A stretch of DNA of 7,901 nucleotides. It comes from ANME-2 cluster archaeon (GTDB lineage: Archaea > Halobacteriota > Methanosarcinia > Methanosarcinales > Methanocomedenaceae). Made by a program: the position numbers and the translations under genes. The stretch lies in assembly GCA_022353185.1 (NCBI GenBank), contig JAKRWB010000059.1, positions 1 through 7,901 on the forward strand. The letters run 5' to 3'. Of the stretch, positions 1 to 5,046 are shown piece by piece (the stretch's first letter is position 1; every line of letters begins with the position of its first letter). Under the pieces are notes generated by a model, which was not told the origin of the DNA, ran no database searches, and was given only the letters and a program-made list of their open reading frames with translations.

Positions 1-55
1 AAAAATTGAAACTATTTTAGAATATGGGTAGATATAATGTTTAGATGTTATTCTC

Positions 56-75
56 AATGATGCATAGGTGCTACA
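56..75. repeat. Direct repeat, left copy
   Basis: This is the left copy of the perfect 20-bp repeat. It is followed by TC and then AAGTCA. In this copy TGATG (58-62) can also pair with CATCA (74-78); that pairing is lost in the right copy. Confidence 0.85.
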
Positions 76-160
76 TCAAGTCAACCACCCGGCTCTCAGG
101 AGCCGACTTAACTCCCCACAGCGCTACGCTAACGTGGGGAGCATGACTAAAGTTATGCAT
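60..160. ncRNA. Candidate structured RNA upstream of the HNH gene (strand uncertain)
   Basis: Several perfect stems lie close together. AAGTC (78-82) pairs with GACTT (105-109) around a hairpin GGCTC (91-95) / GAGCC (100-104) with loop TCAG. CTCCCCAC (112-119) pairs with GTGGGGAG (134-141) and contains AGCG (120-123) / CGCT (127-130). ATGCAT at 60-65 can pair with ATGCAT at 155-160, closing the whole as a branched domain. Read on +, it leads straight into the HNH gene, as HEARO / IscB-type omega RNAs do. Read on -, AAGTC, stem, CTGA, stem, then GGGTGGTTGAC resembles the right end of IS200/IS605 TnpB elements and their guide-bearing RNA. Stems are seen in the sequence; RNA identity and strand are inferred. 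Confidence 0.5.
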
Positions 161-180
161 GAAAAAGAGAGGATGCACAA

Positions 181-819
181 ATGAATATACGTGATACAAA
201 AACATATAGGGAAAAAGCAGCTAAATTTAAAGAGGGTAAAGTATGTGAGTGGTGTAGTTCATCTATTGACTTACATGTTCATCACCCACAGGAGTTATTT
301 CCCACGCCAGAACAAATACGGAATTTAATGTATGCGATAGCATATTCTAAATTTAAAGATCACTATGAACAGCAACATATTAAAAACGGGAAATCTTTCG
401 AAACTGGTAGACATAAACACGAAGGGCGTACTTTTTATCATCCAATATCAACACAACACAAATTTGAATATGATATATCCACAGAAATCATTCAATATAA
501 ACTACCTACACCAACTAAAAAGGATATGGAACAGTTCAAACTAAAATATAATAAATTTTTAGAAGATAATAATGTCAAGTATCAGATTGAAGCTAAAATT
601 AAAGAAGCTGACAAACGATATGTTTCGTTAGAAGGTGCGGTCGTTATCTGTAAACGCTGTCACCATGCAACTCATAAAGATATGGATTTATGTCCGATAT
701 GTAAGCAAAAATATAAAAAAAAGAAATATCAAACATGTTTCGATTGCTTGCCACAAAAAAAGAAAACAGAAATAGAAGAATTTAAAAATTTTGAAAAGCA
801 GTGGTGTGGTCATAAATGA
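181..819 (+). CDS. HNH-endonuclease-like zinc-finger protein with split motif
   Basis: A 212-residue basic protein. The first half of an HNH (beta-beta-alpha-metal) fold is C22-E-W-C25 followed by H32-V-H34-H35-P. The second half appears about 120 residues later as VVIC157-K-R-C160-H161-H162-A-T-H165. The two CxxC pairs would bind structural zinc, and the His residues would form the metal-dependent nuclease site. A third zinc pair follows: C171-P-I-C174 and C186-F-D-C189, spaced by a lysine-rich loop. The long intervening segment (about 40-150) is charged and lacks membrane segments. GAGAGG at 167-172, eight bases before the ATG, supports this start; nearby ATGs at 155, 159 and 173 are out of frame. 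Most likely a DNA-nicking or homing-type nuclease carried by its own small element. It lacks RuvC and a recognisable PLMP motif, so it is not IscB; a zinc-binding protein of other function is possible. Confidence 0.7.
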   Translation: MNIRDTKTYREKAAKFKEGKVCEWCSSSIDLHVHHPQELFPTPEQIRNLMYAIAYSKFKDHYEQQHIKNGKSFETGRHKHEGRTFYHPISTQHKFEYDISTEIIQYKLPTPTKKDMEQFKLKYNKFLEDNNVKYQIEAKIKEADKRYVSLEGAVVICKRCHHATHKDMDLCPICKQKYKKKKYQTCFDCLPQKKKTEIEEFKNFEKQWCGHK

Positions 820-834
820 TGCATAGGTGCTACA
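815..834. repeat. Direct repeat, right copy, overlapping the HNH stop codon
   Basis: This is the right copy of the perfect 20-bp repeat. It is followed by CG and then AAGTCA. The TGA at 817-819 that ends the HNH gene lies within it, so the repeat sits exactly at the gene's 3' edge. Confidence 0.85.
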
Positions 835-1142
835 CGAAGTCACGGTATACCACGGACAAATGTCCACGGCCTGTATATAGCGATTTTAGGGATTATTCCC
901 CTTTACCATTGACATTAAATTCACCTAGAACACAAACTATATTTACGAGGGGATATGAACCCAGGTATACCTGCGCCCTAAAAATCCAAGAGGTTGAGTC
1001 TGTGGAGAAAGAGCTATAGTATGAAAAACTGTTGTGTAATTTAAAGGCTTCGATTTGTTACACTGCGGTCAAGATCAGGCAAGACGTGAAGCCCAGGGAA
1101 GCCACCTGAGTATACCCCGTCGTAAGTTTTACCCGGTTCAAT
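835..1142 (+). ncRNA. Candidate structured, probably non-coding region after the HNH element
   Basis: This stretch has no convincing gene but many pairings. GGAC (854-857) / GTCC (862-865) forms a hairpin. GATTTTAGGG (882-891) pairs with CCCTAAAAATC (976-986) with one bulged A, enclosing TCCCCT (897-902) / AGGGGA (948-953). GGTATACC occurs at 844-851 and 964-971 and is self-complementary, so the copies could pair with each other. Further on, GTGTAA (1034-1039) / TTACAC (1058-1063) and TCAGG (1075-1079) / CCTGA (1105-1109) can form, while GGCTTC (1046-1051) is complementary to either GAAGCC (1088-1093 or 1098-1103). The tail with GAAGCCCAGGGAAGCC recalls TnpB-type element ends, but no known family is identified. 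A 67-codon open frame from ATG 816 is not clearly a protein. Strand is assumed from the neighbouring gene. Confidence 0.35.
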
Positions 1143-1268
1143 CCTTTATATAATTGGTATATTTATTTCCATATTATACAATAAAATATGGAGCAAAATC
1201 TCTATTTTTAACCATGATATAAATAAAATCAGATCTCCTCAGGATTGAGTAGAAAAATATTGAACCGG
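1133..1268. repeat. 10-bp inverted repeat enclosing A+T-rich DNA
   Basis: CCGGTTCAAT (1133-1142) is exactly inverted as ATTGAACCGG (1259-1268). The enclosed A+T-rich segment contains a hairpin TCCATATT (1168-1175) / AATATGGA (1185-1192) with a 9-base loop. No gene is seen between the arms. It may be an element end, a decayed insertion or a transcription end for the structured region on its left. Confidence 0.55.
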
Positions 1269-1290
1269 ATTTACATAACCGGATTTACAT
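1263..1290. repeat. Tandem 14-bp duplication
   Basis: AACCGGATTTACAT occurs twice head to tail (1263-1276 and 1277-1290) without mismatch. The first copy overlaps the right arm of the preceding inverted repeat. The DNA from here to 1363 shows no gene or further clear structure. Confidence 0.8.
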
Positions 1291-1363
1291 GATAGTGCAT
1301 GCCACTTACATTTCATTCAGTCTATCGATCCAGGTAATAGAAAGGTAAGGGAAAGCAACATCA

Positions 1364-1396
1364 TTAGACACAGATTCCACTGATTAACACAGATTA
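1364..1396. repeat. Left arm of 33-bp inverted repeat flanking the GxxExxY gene
   Basis: The 33-base arm matches the reverse complement of 1811-1843 at 30 of 33 positions. It has an internal rhythm: ACACAGATT, then ACTGATT, then ACACAGATT. Its last base overlaps the first possible ATG of the gene, so the arms embrace the gene tightly. Confidence 0.85.
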
Positions 1397-1797
1397 TGGA
1401 TAATATGGAAATGAGATATATGGAAAATTATAAACATCAGGATATTACTGAAAAAATTATCGGAGCCGCATATAAGGTGCACAACACACTTGGTTCAGGT
1501 TTTTTAGATAAAGTTTATCAAAATTCTCTGGCTATTGAACTGCGATCATTTGATTTTTTGTTTGATATTGAGAAACCCATTAAGGTATACTACAGGGGAG
1601 AAATTGTTGGAGATTATATTGCTGATATCAGTGTCGACGGTAAAGTAATTCTTGAAATTAAGGCTATTAAGGAATTATCAAGTATCCATGAGGTCCAACT
1701 TGTTAATTATCTTAAAGCCACAGGTATTGAAGTTGGGCTTCTAATAAATTTTGGAAAATCCGTTCAAATAAAACGTCGTGTAATGGATGTAAAATAA
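1396..1797 (+). CDS. GxxExxY-family protein (PD-(D/E)XK nuclease-like)
   Basis: A 133-residue protein with the usual family order: DITEKIIGAAYKVHNTLG, then GSGFLDKVYQNSL, then YIADISVDGKVILEIKA. The PD-(D/E)XK-type residues look intact: D77, E87-x-K89 and the following Q101, so nuclease-type metal chemistry is possible, although the family's biological role is poorly known. The signature normally written G-x-x-E-x-x-Y reads G35-F-L-D38-K-V-Y41, with Asp for Glu. Four in-frame ATGs (1396, 1405, 1411, 1420) are available and none has a clear ribosome binding site. The 1420 start gives 125 residues and fits the typical family N-terminus best, while 1396 lies inside the flanking repeat. The gene is A+T-rich and enclosed by inverted repeats, so it probably arrived by transfer. 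Family assignment is firm; function and start are not. Confidence 0.85.
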   Translation: MDNMEMRYMENYKHQDITEKIIGAAYKVHNTLGSGFLDKVYQNSLAIELRSFDFLFDIEKPIKVYYRGEIVGDYIADISVDGKVILEIKAIKELSSIHEVQLVNYLKATGIEVGLLINFGKSVQIKRRVMDVK

Positions 1798-1810
1798 ACA
1801 AATTGACATT

Positions 1811-1843
1811 AAATCTGTGTAAATCAGTGAAATCTGTGTCTAA
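1811..1843. repeat. Right arm of 33-bp inverted repeat flanking the GxxExxY gene
   Basis: Reverse complement of the left arm with three mismatches, beginning 13 bases after the gene's stop codon. An A-rich run follows. If transcribed with the gene, the arms could pair and enclose the whole message. Confidence 0.85.
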
Positions 1844-1958
1844 AAAAAATAATACAATACAACTGATGTTACCCACACTATGTTAAAGAGAAACATAAAA
1901 TCGATATGTAAATAGTAAAACACAAAAACTATTTCACATAATCCGCCTATGACAAATC

Positions 1959-2510
1959 ATGCTTGAAGTTGAAGAACTCTGTGGGATAGTAGAGGTCATG
2001 GCAGTCGCATCAGATGATGAGATTACAGTGGTAGTACAGGAACTGGCATATATGAGAAATGAAGATGTGCCAAAACCCGATGACCTGCAAGACCTTATCA
2101 AGTTAGCCTTAAAATCACACTGGCTCGAAACTGTACCCCAGACAGCCGTATGTAACGGTCCTAAAGGAGAAATAATCTATATTGCCGGACCAGCTGCCTT
2201 TGGCATGGTACCTGCCGAGTTATGTGAGATCATGGATATTATTGAATTTGAAGGGTGCCGGTCCATCGATTGGGAGATTGTAGCATCCAGGATTACTTCC
2301 AACCTTTCACGACAGGTGAAACGGCTGGAGATAATGGTAGAAGACACAGCCGATGGTACGGTTAAGCTTGATACAGCGGAAGCACAGTACAGTGAACTGT
2401 TCAACGTGTATTATGATTATGATTTTTGGCTGCCCGATGGTCTGCCGGAAATAGGTGCTGCTCTGGAAAAGGTCAGCTCAAGGTTGAATGCAATTAAAGA
2501 AAGTGAATAA
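1959..2510 (+). CDS. Uncharacterised 183-residue protein upstream of iorAB
   Basis: A soluble acidic protein without signal peptide, membrane segment or cysteine motif. The N-terminus (LCGIVEVMAVASDDEITVVV..ELAYMR) reads as a small helical, possibly winged-helix-like domain. The centre has a conserved-looking segment IYIAGPAAFGMVPAEL (73-88), and a long helical region follows (about 104-130). The pattern reminds me of archaeal proteins annotated as DUF7109, mainly known from haloarchaea, but this is from memory and tentative. There is no strong ribosome binding site before the ATG, so the message may be leaderless or short-leadered. Only 39 bases separate it from iorA on the same strand, so co-transcription and a role linked to IorAB are plausible but unproven. 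Base composition matches the genes to the right, so this is probably the first native gene after the accessory region. Confidence 0.75.
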   Translation: MLEVEELCGIVEVMAVASDDEITVVVQELAYMRNEDVPKPDDLQDLIKLALKSHWLETVPQTAVCNGPKGEIIYIAGPAAFGMVPAELCEIMDIIEFEGCRSIDWEIVASRITSNLSRQVKRLEIMVEDTADGTVKLDTAEAQYSELFNVYYDYDFWLPDGLPEIGAALEKVSSRLNAIKESE

Positions 2511-2531
2511 TGAATGGATTAATGAATGGAT
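2508..2531. repeat. Perfect 12-bp tandem duplication in the iorA leader
   Basis: TAATGAATGGAT is repeated exactly twice (2508-2519 and 2520-2531) and is followed by a further TAATGA (2531-2536, sharing one base). It begins at the TAA stop codon of the upstream gene, so it creates serial stop/ATG signals in the short intergenic leader before the TTG start of iorA. Confidence 0.8.
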
Positions 2532-2549
2532 AATGACCGAGGTATATAA

Positions 2550-4361
2550 TTGTCAGATAATAATGTTCGCTACCTGTTAGGCAATAATGCAATCGCATTG
2601 GCCATAAATGAATGCAATACCGATGTAGTGGCAGGCTACCCCGGAACCCCGTCATCCGAAATTATCGAATACCTGGCCCGGATGAAGCCAAAAGGTCATG
2701 TTGAATGGTCTGTTAACGAGAAAGTTGCCATGGAAGTTGCTATCGGTGCATCGTGGACAGGTGGGCGCAGCGTAGCTACCATGAAACATGTTGGCCTAAA
2801 CGTGGCATCTGACCCATTCATGACCCTTGCATATACAGGCGTCAAGGGCGGCATGCTCGTAATCTCTGCTGATGACCCTGGGTGCCACTCATCCCAAAAC
2901 GAGCAGGACAGCCGCAGGTATGCTGCATTTGCGCAGGTACCATGCCTGGACCCGGCCACGCCCCAGGAAGCTTACGATATGATAGCCTTCGCATTTGAAT
3001 TCTCTGAAATGTTTGAAACCCCTGTGGTGTTCCGGCCCACAACGAGAATATGCCATGGTAAGTCAGATATCAAGTTGCAGACCTCGGCACCAACTGAGCA
3101 TGAGATAGGATTTGAGAAGGTCCCCCAGCGCTGGGTAATGCTGCCGGCCCATGCAAGGGTGCGCCACCAGGTCTTGATCGACAAGCAGGAAGAGATGGCA
3201 GCAGCCCTTGAGACCTCACAATGGAACCGGCTGGAAATGGTGGAGGGTGCCAGGCTGGGTATTATTGCTTCGGGTGTGGCATCGGTATATTCAAAGGAAG
3301 CCATTAACAGGCTCGGTGTAAAAGCATCATACCTTAAGATCGGCGCATACCCCGCTCCAACCGGGCTTATCAGGGAACTGGCAGGTTCAGTGGAGAAGAT
3401 ACTGGTTATTGAGGAACTGGAACCTGTAGTTGAGGAAATTGTCAGGACAATTACGAGCGGTATGGAGGTTGAGATACATGGTAAAGATGTCATACCAAGA
3501 TACGGCGAACTGGACCTGGGAACTGTTGAACTTGCAGTTGCTGGTGCGGCCGGTTTGGATTACACAGGTTATACAGCTCCGGGAACTGATATTGAACTCC
3601 CGAACCGCCCTCCGGTAATGTGTCCGGGCTGCCCTCACAGAGGCTCTTACTATGCCATGAAAAAAGCCTTTGGTAAGGATGCCATCTTCCCAGGTGATAT
3701 CGGGTGTTATACCCTGGGTGTCCAGATGGGGACGATGGATACCTGCCTGTGCATGGGTGCAAGCATAACTGTCAGCGCAGGGATCTACCATGCGGGCGAG
3801 ACTAAACCCATCTGCTGTTCTATCGGAGACTCTACATTTTTACATACCGGAATTCCGGGGCTACTGAATGCTGTTTATAACAGCGCAGATATTACTGTCA
3901 CTATACTGGATAACAGGACTACTGCCATGACCGGGCACCAGCCTAATCCCAGCACTGGATTGACTGTACTGGGCGATGCCACTTTTATGGTGTCATTAGA
4001 GGACATCTCGCGGGCATGCGGTGTGGAGTTGGTCCTGACCACTGACCCATTTGACATCGCAACTACCATTGATACTTTCAAACAGGCAAAAGAGCATAAA
4101 GGAACTTCAGTGGTCATCTCAAAACAGGAATGCATCATTACTGCCCGCAGAAGGGGAATAAAGCTTACGCCTTTTTGTGTGGACAGGGATGAATGCCGTG
4201 GCTGTAAAGCCTGTATCAAGTTCGGCTGTCCTGCCATTGAATTCGACCCGCCGGAGGCTGAAGGTGAAAAAGGTCATTCAAGGATTGGTAACCTGTGCGT
4301 GGGATGCGGGGTATGTGCGCAGGTCTGTCCATTCAATGCTATTAGTGAGGTGGAGACATGA
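2550..4361 (+). CDS. iorA: Indolepyruvate:ferredoxin oxidoreductase, alpha subunit
   Basis: Catalytic subunit of the IorAB enzyme: arylpyruvate + CoA + oxidised ferredoxin gives aryl-CoA + CO2 + reduced ferredoxin, in the cytoplasm and oxygen-sensitive; it can also run backwards for aromatic amino acid synthesis. At 603 residues it has the family's usual length. The N-terminal pyrimidine-type domain includes GYPGTPSSEIIEYLA (29-43) and a Glu in VNEK (E57) expected to activate thiamine diphosphate. The C-half thiamine diphosphate domain shows MCPGCPHRG (357-365), GDIGCYTLG (382-390) and GDSTF...LDN (426-455). Two C-terminal [4Fe-4S] sites are C549, C552, C555, C560 and C583, C586, C589, C593. 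The start is a TTG, preceded by GAGG at 2539-2542 with 7-base spacing; the nearby ATG at 2533 is out of frame. The stop overlaps the iorB start. Confidence 0.96.
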   Translation: MSDNNVRYLLGNNAIALAINECNTDVVAGYPGTPSSEIIEYLARMKPKGHVEWSVNEKVAMEVAIGASWTGGRSVATMKHVGLNVASDPFMTLAYTGVKGGMLVISADDPGCHSSQNEQDSRRYAAFAQVPCLDPATPQEAYDMIAFAFEFSEMFETPVVFRPTTRICHGKSDIKLQTSAPTEHEIGFEKVPQRWVMLPAHARVRHQVLIDKQEEMAAALETSQWNRLEMVEGARLGIIASGVASVYSKEAINRLGVKASYLKIGAYPAPTGLIRELAGSVEKILVIEELEPVVEEIVRTITSGMEVEIHGKDVIPRYGELDLGTVELAVAGAAGLDYTGYTAPGTDIELPNRPPVMCPGCPHRGSYYAMKKAFGKDAIFPGDIGCYTLGVQMGTMDTCLCMGASITVSAGIYHAGETKPICCSIGDSTFLHTGIPGLLNAVYNSADITVTILDNRTTAMTGHQPNPSTGLTVLGDATFMVSLEDISRACGVELVLTTDPFDIATTIDTFKQAKEHKGTSVVISKQECIITARRRGIKLTPFCVDRDECRGCKACIKFGCPAIEFDPPEAEGEKGHSRIGNLCVGCGVCAQVCPFNAISEVET

Positions 4362-4948
4362 CCGAGTTCGACCTAGTTATTGTAGGAGTGGGCGGCCAGG
4401 GTGCCATACTTGCATCTGATATTGTGGGTAAGGCTGCTGTGAATGCAGGTATGCCGGTCATGGCCGCGGAAACTCATGGTATGGCCCAGCGCGGTGGTTC
4501 GGTGGAGAATCATGTAAGACTGGATTGCAGGTACGGCTCACTGATACCCCGGGGCAGGGCCGATGCAGTGCTGGCCCTTGAACCGGCTGAAGCATTACGA
4601 GCTGTGGATTACCTGTCGCCTGATGGGGTGATTGTGGTAAACACGAACCCTTTGCTGCCGATTACTGTGCTTTCAGGCAGTGCTGATTATCCTGCTGTTG
4701 ACGATATGTTGTTAGAACTTCAGGGACGGTGCAAACGGCTGGTGGCAGTGGATGCAGATTCACTTGCCGTCCAGGCAGGACATCCCCTGACCACTAATGT
4801 GGTCATGATAGGTGCAGTTTCCAGTTTCCTGCCTCTGGATGTGCAAAGTCTTGAAGATAGTATTAGCAGCCTCGTCCCGCCAAAAACCGTGGATGTGAAC
4901 TTAGCGGCATTCAGGCTGGGAAGGAAAGCTGCAGACACCACCGATTGA
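4358..4948 (+). CDS. iorB: Indolepyruvate:ferredoxin oxidoreductase, beta subunit
   Basis: Small partner subunit of IorAB, a member of the gamma-domain (POR catalytic domain) family of 2-oxoacid:ferredoxin oxidoreductases. At 196 residues it is of normal length. The N-terminus has the typical FDLVIVGVGGQGAILASDIVG with GVGGQG at 10-15, followed by AETHGMAQRGGSVENHVR (37-54), both hallmarks of IorB. A later segment, TTNVVMIGA (145-153), also fits the family. The ATG overlaps the TGA of iorA by four bases (ATGA), so the pair is surely one transcript and probably translationally coupled. GAGG at 4347-4350, seven bases upstream within iorA, is its ribosome binding site. No arylacetyl-CoA synthetase, which often works with this enzyme in archaea, lies in the window. 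Confidence 0.95.
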   Translation: MTEFDLVIVGVGGQGAILASDIVGKAAVNAGMPVMAAETHGMAQRGGSVENHVRLDCRYGSLIPRGRADAVLALEPAEALRAVDYLSPDGVIVVNTNPLLPITVLSGSADYPAVDDMLLELQGRCKRLVAVDADSLAVQAGHPLTTNVVMIGAVSSFLPLDVQSLEDSISSLVPPKTVDVNLAAFRLGRKAADTTD

Positions 4949-4993
4949 ATAAAGTTAAGTAATTCCAATCTATTGAGATATCATCAATTCGAA

Positions 4994-5001
4994 CATATAA
5001 A
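4994..5001 (+). promoter_or_regulatory. Possible TATA box for thrC
   Basis: CATATAAA lies about 46 bases before the thrC ATG in the 98-base gap after iorB. Its position would allow a start site about 25 bases downstream and a short leader containing the GGAG at 5036-5039. Based on position and A+T content only. Confidence 0.3.
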
Positions 5002-5046
5002 CATACAAACAACCAATCATCATATTCACCAAACCGGAGAGCTCAG

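Larger units (their letters stand above)
56..834. mobile_element. Candidate HNH-gene mobile element bracketed by a 20-bp direct repeat
   Basis: The 20-mer AATGATGCATAGGTGCTACA occurs at 56-75 and again, without mismatch, at 815-834. After two differing bases both copies continue with AAGTCA (78-83 and 837-842). Between the copies lie a structured segment and one HNH-like gene. The downstream copy starts at the gene's last codons and supplies its TGA stop. Removing one repeat plus the interior (a 759-bp unit) would leave a single intact copy, as expected for an insertion that duplicated or copied its target. The interior is much richer in A+T than the metabolic genes to the right. The layout (structured RNA-like leader, then HNH gene) resembles HEARO / OMEGA-type elements, but no RuvC domain, IscB-type N-terminal PLMP motif or transposase is present. 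The repeats are seen directly; mobility is inferred. Confidence 0.5.

Noticed and set aside
60..160. CRISPR-like array
   Set aside because: Only two copies of the 20-mer exist in the window, 740 bases apart, with a gene between them and no regular spacers.
816..1019. 67-codon open frame starting at an ATGA overlap with the HNH stop
   Set aside because: The ATG belongs to the direct repeat, the protein has no recognisable motif, and the same DNA forms several long-range stems, so structured non-coding DNA fits better. A decayed TnpB tail cannot be excluded.
1086..1140. Possible group II intron domain V
   Set aside because: The sequence ends in CCGGTTC, but the conserved domain V stem, the GUGYG 5' end and any reverse transcriptase are missing.
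2972..3493. Long open frame on the minus strand inside iorA
   Set aside because: It is antisense to a gene with clear catalytic motifs, and its Ser/Ile-rich translation looks like a shadow frame.
3387..3791. 134-codon open frame on the minus strand inside iorA
   Set aside because: It overlaps the thiamine-diphosphate region of iorA; its Cys/His richness comes from the antisense of conserved codons.
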